The notes under the pieces: model-generated
Databases searched by the model: none
Told to the model about the DNA's origin: nothing
Seen by the model: only the letters and a program-made list of their open reading frames with translations
Shown here: one piece after another, positions 1 through 6,195 of the stretch
How positions within the stretch are numbered: position 1 is the stretch's first letter
Layout: the number at the start of each line of letters is the position of its first letter
From: Bacillota bacterium
GTDB lineage: Bacteria; Bacillota; Sulfobacillia; Symbiobacteriales; ZC4RG38
Direction: 5' to 3'
Assembly: GCA_003242505.1 (NCBI GenBank)
Contig: QGUP01000027.1
Span: 1 to 11,583 of the forward strand
DNA: 11,583 nucleotides
Made by a program: the position numbers and the translations under genes

Positions 1-239
1 GGAAGGTGGACATCCCGTCTTACCTGGTCCGGCCCGGCGATGTGGTGGCGGTGCGGGAGAACTCCCGGGAGCATCCCCGGATCAAGGAGAACCTCGAGGC
101 GGGCGGGGCCCACACCGTGCCGGCCTGGCTGAGCTTTGAGCCCGAGGCGATGCGGGGCACGGTGCTGCGGTTGCCGACCCGGGACGAGATCGATGCCCCC
201 GTCCAGGAGCACCTCATCGTCGAGCTGTACAGCCGCTAA
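1..239 (+). CDS. rpsD: 30S ribosomal protein S4, 3' end (partial)
   Basis: This is the C-terminal 78 residues of ribosomal protein S4, a primary 16S rRNA-binding protein of the small subunit, which in many bacteria also represses its own operon. The gene is cut by the window edge; the first full codon is at 3-5, and about 130 residues are missing compared with the usual length of about 205. The end is diagnostic: VDIPSYLVRPGDVV, then VPAWLSFE, then LRLPTRDEIDAP and the terminal LIVELYSR match the conserved S4 tail. It lies directly upstream of rpoA, the standard order in the Firmicute alpha operon (rpsM-rpsK-rpsD-rpoA-rplQ). No promoter or terminator separates it from rpoA. Confidence 0.95.
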   Translation, partial: KVDIPSYLVRPGDVVAVRENSREHPRIKENLEAGGAHTVPAWLSFEPEAMRGTVLRLPTRDEIDAPVQEHLIVELYSR

Positions 240-311
240 TCAGGGGGCAGCTTCACCGGCGGGCAGGTGGAGTGGACAGCCGCCGGCCGAGAGGAAGTGG
301 GGGTATCTCAG

Positions 312-1259
312 ATGGTCATGGAGATGGAGAAGCCCAGGATCGAGATCGTGGAGATGTCTCCCGATAACCAGTACGGGAGGTTCGTGGTCGAACCCCTGGA
401 GCGGGGTTATGGGATCACTCTCGGCAACTCTTTGCGGCGCGTCCTCCTGTCGTCCTTGCCGGGTGCTGCGGTCACCGCCGTTAAGATCGAGGGCGTCCTG
501 CACGAGTTCTCCACCGTCCCCGGGGTGGTGGAGGACGTCACCGACATCATCCTCAACCTGAAGCAGCTGGCGCTCAAGCTCCATTCGGACGGTCCGAAGG
601 TGATCCGGATCGAGGCCGAGGGCAGCATGGAAGTCAAGGCCGGTGACATCATCCGGGACCCCGACGTGGAGATCATGAACCCGGACCTGCACATCGCCAC
701 GGTGGACAACGGCCGGCTGTACATGGAGATCCACGTCGACCGGGGCCGGGGGTACCGGCCGGCGGAGCGGAACAAGACCCCGGACATGCCCCTGGGCATG
801 ATCCCGGTGGACAGCATCTTCAGCCCCATCCGCCGGGTGAACTACACGGTGGAGCACACCCGGGTGGGCCACCAGACCGACTTTGACAAGCTGACCCTGG
901 AGGTCTGGACCAACGGCACCATCCGGCCGGACGAGGCCTGCTCCCTGGCGGCGAAGATCCTGACCGAGCACCTCAACCTCTTCGTCGGCCTCACCGATAC
1001 GGCCGAGAAGATGGAGATCATGGTCGAGAAGGACGAGAACGACAAGTCCAAGCTCCTGGAGTTGCCCATCGAGGAACTGGACCTGTCGGTGCGCTCCTAC
1101 AACTGCCTGAAGCGGGCCGGGATCAACACCATCGGCGAGCTGTGCGCGAAGACCGATGAGGAGATGATCAAGGTCCGCAACCTGGGCAAGAAGTCGCTGG
1201 AAGAGGTCAAGGCCAAGCTGGCGGCACTGGGGCTCTCCCTGCGACAGAGCGACGACTGA
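312..1259 (+). CDS. rpoA: DNA-directed RNA polymerase subunit alpha
   Basis: This is the alpha subunit of RNA polymerase, which dimerises to nucleate core assembly and contacts UP elements and activators through its C-terminal domain. I chose the ATG at 312 (315 residues, close to the usual 314-315) because the protein then begins MVMEMEKPRIEIVE, like Bacillus RpoA; the frame is open further upstream to 267 but that part has no family similarity. GAGGAAG (291-297) and a G run at 299-303 precede the start. N-terminal domain: residues 1-235, with GYGITLGNSLRR (32-43) and LHEFSTVPGVVEDVT (63-77). Acidic linker: about 236-250. C-terminal domain: about 250-315, with LSVRSYNCLKRAGI, whose Arg261 corresponds to the UP-element-contacting Arg265 of E. 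coli, and VRNLGKKSLEE. It is cotranscribed with rpsD and rplQ. Confidence 0.98.
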   Translation: MVMEMEKPRIEIVEMSPDNQYGRFVVEPLERGYGITLGNSLRRVLLSSLPGAAVTAVKIEGVLHEFSTVPGVVEDVTDIILNLKQLALKLHSDGPKVIRIEAEGSMEVKAGDIIRDPDVEIMNPDLHIATVDNGRLYMEIHVDRGRGYRPAERNKTPDMPLGMIPVDSIFSPIRRVNYTVEHTRVGHQTDFDKLTLEVWTNGTIRPDEACSLAAKILTEHLNLFVGLTDTAEKMEIMVEKDENDKSKLLELPIEELDLSVRSYNCLKRAGINTIGELCAKTDEEMIKVRNLGKKSLEEVKAKLAALGLSLRQSDD

Positions 1260-1280
1260 GGACCGGGAGGGTAGAAGCAG

Positions 1281-1625
1281 ATGGCGCGCGGCTACCGCAA
1301 GCTGGGGCGCACCAAGGACCAGCGGAAAGCGCTCCTCCGCTCCCTGGTGACCGCCCTGCTGGACAAGGAGCGGATTGAGACCACCGAGGCCAAGGCCCGG
1401 GAAGCCAGCCGCATCGCGGATCATCTGATCACGCTGGCCAAAGAGGGCGGCCTGGCCAACTACCGCCGGGCGCTGGCCTTCCTCTACGACGAGAGCGTTG
1501 CCAAGAAGCTCTTTGACCAGATTGGCCCGCGGTACAAGGACCGCAACGGCGGCTACACCCGGGTGCTGAAGACCGGGTACCGCCGGGGCGATGCCGCCCC
1601 GCTGGCGATTCTCGAGCTGGTGTAA
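1281..1625 (+). CDS. rplQ: 50S ribosomal protein L17
   Basis: This is large-subunit protein L17, 114 residues against about 115-120 in Firmicutes. It sits near the peptide exit tunnel. Conserved blocks are YRKLGRTKDQRKALLRSL (residues 5-22), ERIETTEAKARE (30-41) and the C-terminal GGYTRVLKTGYRRGDAAP with terminal LAILELV. The ATG lies 21 nt after the rpoA stop, preceded by GGGAGG. It is the last gene of the alpha operon: a strong hairpin with a T tract follows at once, so most transcripts should end here. Confidence 0.98.
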   Translation: MARGYRKLGRTKDQRKALLRSLVTALLDKERIETTEAKAREASRIADHLITLAKEGGLANYRRALAFLYDESVAKKLFDQIGPRYKDRNGGYTRVLKTGYRRGDAAPLAILELV

Positions 1626-1631
1626 GGGGCC

Positions 1632-1668
1632 GGAGTCGCCGGCGAGACGCCGGCGGCTCCTGTTTTTC
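1632..1668 (+). terminator. Intrinsic terminator after rplQ
   Basis: A 12-bp stem (1632-1643 paired with 1649-1660, one G-T wobble) with a five-base GAGAC loop is followed by TGTTTTTC. It begins 7 nt after the rplQ stop and ends before the ecfA1 ribosome binding site. It should insulate the transporter genes from the very strong ribosomal operon, leaving them to read-through or to a promoter I cannot see. Confidence 0.9.
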
Positions 1669-1689
1669 TCAGGCAAAGGATGATGGGCA

Positions 1690-2556
1690 GTGGCGTCCCG
1701 TCGCGGGGAGCCGTCGGAGCCGTACATCCTGGTGCGGGATGTGACCTACCGCTATCCGGGGCCGCCGGGCGGGGAGCCGGTGCTGGCCCTGGACCGGGTG
1801 GGCTTTCGGGTCTACCGGGGGGAGTTCGTCGCCGTCCTGGGCCGGAACGGGTCGGGGAAGAGCACCCTGGCCCGGCTGCTGAACGCCCTCCTCCTCCCCC
1901 AGGAGGGGGAGGTGCGGGTGGACGGCCTGGACACCCGGGACCCGGCCAACCTCTGGGCCATCCGGGACCGGGTGGGGATGGTCTTCCAGAACCCGGACAA
2001 CCAGATCGTCGCCGCGGTGGTGGAGGAGGACGTCGCCTTCGGCCCCGAGAACCAGGGGCTGCCGCCGGAGGAGATCCGCCGGCGGGTGGAGGAAGCCCTG
2101 GCGGCCGTCGGCCTCACAGCCCTCCGGGACCGGCCGCCGCACCTGCTCTCCGGCGGACAGAAGCAGCGGCTGGCCATCGCCGGTGCCCTGGCCCTCCGGC
2201 CAGCGTGCCTGGTGCTGGACGAGCCCACCGCGATGCTCGACCCCCGGGGCCGGGCCGAGGTGATGGCCACCGTCACCCGGCTCCGGGAGGAGGCCGGGGT
2301 GGCGGTGGTCCTGATCACCCACTTCATGGACGAGGCGGCCCGGGCGGACCGGGTGGTGGTGATGGACCGGGGCCGGGTGGTGCTGGAGGGCTCGCCCCGG
2401 GAGATCTTCGCCCAGGCCGACCGGCTCCGGGCCCTGCACCTGGACCTGCCGCCGGTGGTGGCCCTGGCCGCCGAGCTCCGGGCCGCCGGGGTGCCGGTGC
2501 CGCCGGGGATCCTCACCCTCGACGAGCTGGTGGAGGCCCTATGTCGATTGAGCTAG
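1690..2556 (+). CDS. ecfA1: ECF transporter ATPase EcfA1 (CbiO family)
   Basis: This is one of two cytoplasmic ATPases that power an energy-coupling factor (ECF) importer for vitamins or metal ions; the substrate is set by separate S subunits, none of which is in this window. The 288 residues include Walker A GRNGSGKST (51-59), Q-loop Gln100 in VFQNPDNQ, signature LSGGQ (153-157), Walker B LVLDEPT (174-180) with catalytic Glu178, and switch His211. VFQNPDNQIVA is typical of EcfA1. The start is a GTG at 1690, set by AAAGGA at 1675-1680 with 9 nt spacing; an ATG at 1680 is out of frame. The 3' end overlaps ecfA2 by 16 nt, implying translational coupling and equal synthesis of the two subunits. 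Confidence 0.95.
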   Translation: MASRRGEPSEPYILVRDVTYRYPGPPGGEPVLALDRVGFRVYRGEFVAVLGRNGSGKSTLARLLNALLLPQEGEVRVDGLDTRDPANLWAIRDRVGMVFQNPDNQIVAAVVEEDVAFGPENQGLPPEEIRRRVEEALAAVGLTALRDRPPHLLSGGQKQRLAIAGALALRPACLVLDEPTAMLDPRGRAEVMATVTRLREEAGVAVVLITHFMDEAARADRVVVMDRGRVVLEGSPREIFAQADRLRALHLDLPPVVALAAELRAAGVPVPPGILTLDELVEALCRLS

Positions 2557-3440
2557 AGCACGTCTCGTACGTCTACAACCCGGGCACACCGGCCCAGTGG
2601 CAGGCCCTCCGGGACGTCTCCCTGACCATCCGGCCCGGGGAGTTCGTCGGCCTCATCGGGGCGACGGGGTCCGGGAAGAGCACCCTGGTCCAGCACATGA
2701 ACGGGCTTCTGCGCCCCACCTCCGGCCGGGTGCGGGTCTTCGGCATGGACACCTCGGATCCCCGGACCGACCTCACCCGGGTGCGGCAGCGGGTCGGCCT
2801 GGTCTTCCAGTACCCGGAGCACCAGCTCTTCGCCGCGACGGTGGCCGAGGAGCTGGCCTACGGCCCCACCAACCTGGGGCTGGCCCCTGAAGAGGTCCAG
2901 CGCCGGGTCCGGTGGGCGCTGCGGGCCGTGGGGCTGGGGGAGGAACTCCTCACCCGGTCGCCCTTCTCCCTCTCCGGCGGCCAGGCCCGGCGGGTGGCCC
3001 TGGCCGGGGTGCTGGCCATGCGCCCCGACGTCCTGGTGCTGGACGAGCCCGCGGCGGGCCTCGACCCCCTGGGGCGCCGGGAGATCCTGGACCTGATCCG
3101 GAACCTCCACCGGGAGGGGATGACCATCGTCCTGGTCTCCCACTCCATGGAGGACGTGGCGGAGCTCGCCACCCGGGTGGTGGTGCTGGACCAGGGCCGG
3201 GTGGTGATGGACGGCCCGCCCCGGGAGCTCTTCCGCCGGCACCGGGAGCTGGCCGCCCTGGGGCTGGCGGCGCCGGTGGCCGCCCAGCTGGTGGACGCCC
3301 TCAAGGCCCGGGGCTGGCCGGTGCCCGGCCAGGCGGTGACCATCCGGGAGGCGGTGGCCGAGGTGACCGCGGCCCTGGCGGCTCGCCGGCGGGAGCGGCG
3401 CCCGGAGGGCGGCCGCGAGGGGGGCAGGGCCGGTGTTTAA
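2541..3440 (+). CDS. ecfA2: ECF transporter ATPase EcfA2 (CbiO family)
   Basis: This is the second ATPase of the ECF module, expected to form a heterodimer with EcfA1 docked on EcfT. It has 299 residues: Walker A GATGSGKST (40-48), Q-loop Gln90 in VFQYPEHQLF (typical of EcfA2), signature LSGGQ (144-148), Walker B LVLDEP (165-170) with Glu169, and His201. The C-terminal domain ends in a basic Arg/Gly-rich tail (about 280-299). The ATG at 2541 lies inside the end of ecfA1, and the protein then starts MSIELEHVSYVYNPGTP as the family does. The frame stays open far upstream, but that part is a GC-driven shadow of ecfA1 and carries no ABC motifs. Its stop overlaps the GTG of ecfT by 8 nt. Confidence 0.95.
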   Translation: MSIELEHVSYVYNPGTPAQWQALRDVSLTIRPGEFVGLIGATGSGKSTLVQHMNGLLRPTSGRVRVFGMDTSDPRTDLTRVRQRVGLVFQYPEHQLFAATVAEELAYGPTNLGLAPEEVQRRVRWALRAVGLGEELLTRSPFSLSGGQARRVALAGVLAMRPDVLVLDEPAAGLDPLGRREILDLIRNLHREGMTIVLVSHSMEDVAELATRVVVLDQGRVVMDGPPRELFRRHRELAALGLAAPVAAQLVDALKARGWPVPGQAVTIREAVAEVTAALAARRRERRPEGGREGGRAGV

Positions 3441-4233
3441 CATCACCCTGGGCCAGTACTACCCGGGCCGGTCCTTCCTCCACCAGGTGGACCCCCGGAC
3501 CAAGATCCTGGCCACCCTGGTCTACAGCGTCTTCATCTTCCTGGTGAAGGAGCCCGAGGGGTTCTACCTGGTCGCGGGCTTTGCCCTCCTGGCCATGGCG
3601 GCCAGCCGGATCCCGCCCCTCACCCTGATCCGGGGGCTCAGGCCGATCCTGATCTTCCTCGTGATCACCCTGGCCTTCAACGCCTTCATGACCCCCGGGG
3701 AGACCCTCTGGGGCTGGGGGCCCTTCCGGGTCACCCGGGAGGGGCTGGCCTTCGGCGGCCTGATGGCCCTCCGGCTGGTGCTCCTGGTGCTGGTCACCTC
3801 GCTCCTGACCCTGACCACCACCCCCATCGCCCTCACCGACGGCCTGGAGCGGCTCCTGCGGCCCTTCCAGCGCCTGGGGCTCCCCGCGGCGGAACTGGCC
3901 CTGATGATGACCATCGCCCTGCGGTTTGTGCCCACCCTCTTCGACGAGGCCCAGCGGATCCTCCGGGCCCAGCAGGCCCGGGGCGCCCGGCTGCGGGTCC
4001 GGGGCCCCCTGGCCCAGATGCAGGCGCTCCTGCCCATCCTGGTGCCCCTCTTCGTCGCCGCCTTCCGCCGGGCCGACGAGCTGGCGGTGGCGATGGAGGC
4101 CCGGGGCTACCGGGGGGGCCGGGGCCGGACCCGGATGCGGGAACTCCGGTACACCTGGCGGGACGGGGTGACGGCCCTGGCGGTGGCGGCCTTTGCTGCG
4201 GGGGTGGTCTACCTGCGCTTGCTTGCAGGGTAG
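3433..4233 (+). CDS. ecfT: ECF transporter transmembrane coupling protein EcfT
   Basis: This is the membrane coupler (T component) that joins the two EcfA ATPases to interchangeable substrate-binding S subunits. It has 266 residues, the usual size. It opens like Bacillus EcfT: GQYYPGRSFLHQVDPRTK (7-24). Hydrophobic segments lie around 26-38, 44-58, 70-86, 106-126 and 245-263. The two coupling-helix motifs of the family are visible: Ala-Arg-Gly at 182-184 (QQARGAR) and at 223-225 (MEARGYRGG). TLTTTPIALTDGLERLL (126-142) and ELALMMTIALRFVPTL (154-169) are also conserved. The GTG start overlaps ecfA2. With no S gene nearby this looks like a shared (group II) ECF module serving several S subunits encoded elsewhere. 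Confidence 0.96.
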   Translation: MFNITLGQYYPGRSFLHQVDPRTKILATLVYSVFIFLVKEPEGFYLVAGFALLAMAASRIPPLTLIRGLRPILIFLVITLAFNAFMTPGETLWGWGPFRVTREGLAFGGLMALRLVLLVLVTSLLTLTTTPIALTDGLERLLRPFQRLGLPAAELALMMTIALRFVPTLFDEAQRILRAQQARGARLRVRGPLAQMQALLPILVPLFVAAFRRADELAVAMEARGYRGGRGRTRMRELRYTWRDGVTALAVAAFAAGVVYLRLLAG

Positions 4234-4273
4234 GGTGGCATGCGGATGCGGGGTAGGGTGGCATGCGGAACAT
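4228..4273 (+). repeat. 23-bp tandem duplication across the ecfT stop / truA start
   Basis: Two head-to-tail copies of a 23-bp unit (4228-4250 and 4251-4273) share their first 19 bases exactly (GGGTAGGGTGGCATGCGGA). The first copy holds the ecfT stop codon TAG and an ATG at 4240; the second holds the true truA ATG at 4263. Because 23 is not a multiple of three, the first ATG opens a different frame that stops after roughly 33 codons, so it is a decoy start or a tiny upstream reading frame. One copy alone would leave stop and start six bases apart. Confidence 0.9.
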
Positions 4274-5021
4274 CAAGCTACTGCTCCAGTACGACGGCAC
4301 CGACTACGTCGGCTGGGCGCCCCAGCCCAACGGGGTGAGCATCGCCCAGCGGCTCCTGGAGGCGATCCGGGCCACCACCGGGGAGACCCCTCGGCTCTAC
4401 GCCGCCGGCCGGACCGACGCCGGGGTCCACGCCCGGGGGCAGGTGGTCAACTTCCACACCGAGAGCCGCATCCCCGTGGACCGCTTTCCCTACGCCCTCA
4501 ACAGCCGGCTGCCTCCGGACATCCAGGTGGTGGGGGCCTGGGAGGTCCCCCCGGAGTTCCACGCCCAGTTCCACGCCCGGCGCAAGCTTTACAGCTACAC
4601 CATCGACAACAGCCCCTTCCCCTCGCCCCTTCTCCGGCGGTACGCCGCCTGGGAGCCGCAGCCCCTGGACGTGGAGGCGATGCGGGCCGCCGCCCGGATC
4701 CTCGAGGGCCGGCACGACTTCGCCGCCTTCCGGTCCACCGGCGGCTCCGCCAGGACCACGGTCCGGACCCTCTTCCGGCTGGAGGTGCTGGAGCCGCCGC
4801 CGGGGCCGGCGGTGGGCCGGCTCCTGCGGATCGAGGCCGAGGGGGACGGCTTCCTCTACAACATGGTCCGGATCCTGGCCGGCACCCTCATGGAGGTGGG
4901 GCTGGGGAAGCGCACCCTGGACCAGGTCCGGGAAGCCCTGGCCACCGGCCGCCGGGAACTGGCGGGGAAGACCGCCCCGGCCCGGGGGCTCTGCCTGGAG
5001 CGGGTCTGGTACGATGAGTAG
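4263..5021 (+). CDS. truA: tRNA pseudouridine(38-40) synthase TruA
   Basis: TruA isomerises uridines 38, 39 and 40 in the anticodon stem-loop of many tRNAs. The 252 residues match the family length. Catalytic Asp52 lies in GRTDAGVHARGQV (49-61). Other conserved parts are LLLQYDGTDYVGW (6-18), the RKLYSYTI strand (106-113), HDFAAFRSTG (about 151-160) and GDGFLYNMVRILAGTL (193-208). The ATG at 4263 lies in the second copy of a duplicated initiation region, with GGGG 9 nt upstream. TruA following ecfT is the standard Firmicute order and suggests one transcript. The next promoter begins 15 nt after the stop, so rplM is transcribed independently. Confidence 0.97.
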   Translation: MRNIKLLLQYDGTDYVGWAPQPNGVSIAQRLLEAIRATTGETPRLYAAGRTDAGVHARGQVVNFHTESRIPVDRFPYALNSRLPPDIQVVGAWEVPPEFHAQFHARRKLYSYTIDNSPFPSPLLRRYAAWEPQPLDVEAMRAAARILEGRHDFAAFRSTGGSARTTVRTLFRLEVLEPPPGPAVGRLLRIEAEGDGFLYNMVRILAGTLMEVGLGKRTLDQVREALATGRRELAGKTAPARGLCLERVWYDE

Positions 5022-5036
5022 CGGCCCCGGGCTTGC

Positions 5037-5065
5037 TTGACACTGCCAGGGCAGGGCCTTAGAAT
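5037..5065 (+). promoter_or_regulatory. Consensus sigma-A promoter of rplM-rpsI
   Basis: A perfect -35 TTGACA (5037-5042), a 17-bp spacer and a -10 TAGAAT (5060-5065), in a small AT-rich island of GC-rich DNA. The transcription start would be near 5072. This fits the high expression expected of a ribosomal protein operon. Confidence 0.9.
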
Positions 5066-5071
5066 ATTGTA

Positions 5072-5221
5072 CGTTGACTGCGTGTGTCTTTCGGTTCGTG
5101 CACCCGCCTGCTGCCGGTCCCCAGCCCCGTGCCGGTACGGGCGTGGCGACCGCCTCGCGCGGTCGTGGCGCGGCCGTTGCCGTACATTTCCGGAGAGTCA
5201 CCGACGGTGGGAGGGACTGCC
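5072..5221 (+). promoter_or_regulatory. Long 5' leader of rplM (candidate autoregulatory RNA)
   Basis: About 150 nt separate the predicted transcription start from the rplM GTG. Visible hairpins are CCCGT/ACGGG (5126-5130 with 5137-5141, six-base loop), GACCGC/GCGGTC (5148-5153 with 5159-5164, five-base loop) and a weaker CCGTTG/CGACGG pairing just before the Shine-Dalgarno GGGAGGG (5209-5215). L13 leaders that bind their own product are known in Firmicutes; I cannot confirm by eye that this one belongs to that family. There is no T tract, so control, if any, would more likely act on translation. Confidence 0.4.
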
Positions 5222-5653
5222 GTGAGAACCACCTACATGGCCACGCCCGCCGATGTGCAGCGGAAGTGGTACGTCGTGGACGCGACGGGCAAGACCCTGG
5301 GGCGCCTGGCGGCCAAGGTCGCCGCAGTGCTCCGGGGCAAGCACAAGCCCATCTTCACCCCGCACATCGACTGCGGCGACTACGTGATCGTCATCAACGC
5401 CGAAAAGATCCGGCTGACGGGCAAGAAGCTGGACAAGAAGATCTACTTCCGGCACTCCGGTTACCTGGGCGGTGTCAAGCAGTTCACCGCCCGGTGGATG
5501 ATTGAGAACCGGCCCACCCGGGTGATCGAACTGGCGGTCTGGGGCATGCTGCCCAAGAACCGGCTTGGCCGGAAGATGTTCCGGAAGCTGAAGGTCTACG
5601 CCGGACCCGAGCATCCCCATGCGGCCCAGAAGCCCGAGCCGCTGGAGATCTAA
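5222..5653 (+). CDS. rplM: 50S ribosomal protein L13
   Basis: This is large-subunit protein L13, an early assembly protein, 143 residues against about 145 in Bacillus. I chose the GTG at 5222 because the protein then begins MRTTYMATPADVQRKW, closely like Bacillus MRTTPMAN, and GGGAGGG lies 6 nt upstream; the frame is open back to 5084 but that part is leader. Conserved blocks: VVDATGKTLGRLAAKVAAVL (18-37), LRGKHKPIFTPHIDCGDYV (37-55), INAEKIRLTGKKL (58-70) and the C-terminal EHPHAAQKPEPLEI. It forms an operon with rpsI, 24 nt downstream. Confidence 0.97.
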   Translation: MRTTYMATPADVQRKWYVVDATGKTLGRLAAKVAAVLRGKHKPIFTPHIDCGDYVIVINAEKIRLTGKKLDKKIYFRHSGYLGGVKQFTARWMIENRPTRVIELAVWGMLPKNRLGRKMFRKLKVYAGPEHPHAAQKPEPLEI

Positions 5654-5677
5654 GGCCGGAAGGAGGAGGCAAGTCGA

Positions 5678-6076
5678 ATGGCTCTTGCGACCGCCCAGTT
5701 CTGGGGCACTGGCCGGCGGAAGGAAGCCGTGGCCCGGGTGCGCCTGCTCCCCGGCACTGGGAACATCGTGATCAACGGTCGGCCCCTGGAGCAGTACTTC
5801 CCCATCAAGGCCCTGCAGGTGATGGTCCAGCAGCCCCTGGTGGCCACCGAGACCCTGGGGAAGTTTGACGTCTACGCCCGGGTGGTGGGCGGCGGCATCA
5901 GCGGCCAGGCCGGCGCGGTTCGGCACGGCATCGCCCGGGCGCTGGTGAAGGCCGATGCGACCCTGCGCCCGGTCCTGAAGCAGGGCGGCTTCCTCACCCG
6001 GGACCCGCGGATGAAGGAGCGCCGGAAGTACGGCCTCAAGAAGGCCCGGAAGGCGCCGCAGTTCTCCAAGCGTTAA
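5678..6076 (+). CDS. rpsI: 30S ribosomal protein S9
   Basis: This is small-subunit protein S9, whose basic C-terminal tail reaches the P-site tRNA anticodon loop. It has 132 residues (usual 130). Conserved parts are FWGTGRRKEAVARVRLLPG (8-26), INGRPLEQYF (32-41), GGGISGQAGAVRHGIARAL (71-89) and the tail from LTRDPRMKERRKYGLKKARK to the canonical end QFSKR. AGGAGGAGG (5661-5669) lies 8 nt before the ATG. It is the last gene of the rplM operon. Confidence 0.98.
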   Translation: MALATAQFWGTGRRKEAVARVRLLPGTGNIVINGRPLEQYFPIKALQVMVQQPLVATETLGKFDVYARVVGGGISGQAGAVRHGIARALVKADATLRPVLKQGGFLTRDPRMKERRKYGLKKARKAPQFSKR

Positions 6077-6088
6077 CGGCGCCCCCCC

Positions 6089-6147
6089 GTTCCGAGAGCC
6101 GTACCCCACTGGAGCCTTGCAGACCTCGGGTACAGCCGTACGGGAAC
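6089..6147 (+). other. Structured 3' UTR of rpsI
   Basis: The 83 nt between the rpsI stop and the terminator hold a long imperfect hairpin: GTTCC plus CGTAC (6089-6093 and 6100-6104, separated by a six-base bulge) pair with GTACGGGAAC (6138-6147). An alternative pairing, GTACCC (6101-6106) with GGGTAC (6128-6133), uses part of the same arm, so the two are mutually exclusive. I recognise no RNA family. Confidence 0.5.
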
Positions 6148-6159
6148 AGCAGAGTACGA

Positions 6160-6195
6160 CGGGCCCGCGGCCTTATCGCCGCGGGCCCGTTTTTT
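6160..6195 (+). terminator. Strong intrinsic terminator of the rplM-rpsI operon
   Basis: A perfect 12-bp GC-rich stem (6160-6171 with 6178-6189), loop CTTATC and six T (6190-6195). The last T residues overlap the leuS stop codon on the other strand. Read in the leuS direction the hairpin has no T tract, so it acts mainly on the plus strand, though it may also stabilise or stop leuS transcripts. Confidence 0.95.

Noticed and set aside
240..1727. A 495-codon open frame on the minus strand opposite rpoA-rplQ
   Set aside because: It is antisense to two clearly recognised genes and matches no family; long antisense frames are expected at this GC content.
1680..2540. A long stop-free frame overlapping ecfA1 and joined to ecfA2
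   Set aside because: It has Gly/Pro/Arg-rich composition typical of shifted frames in GC-rich genes and no ABC motifs; ecfA2 starts at 2541.
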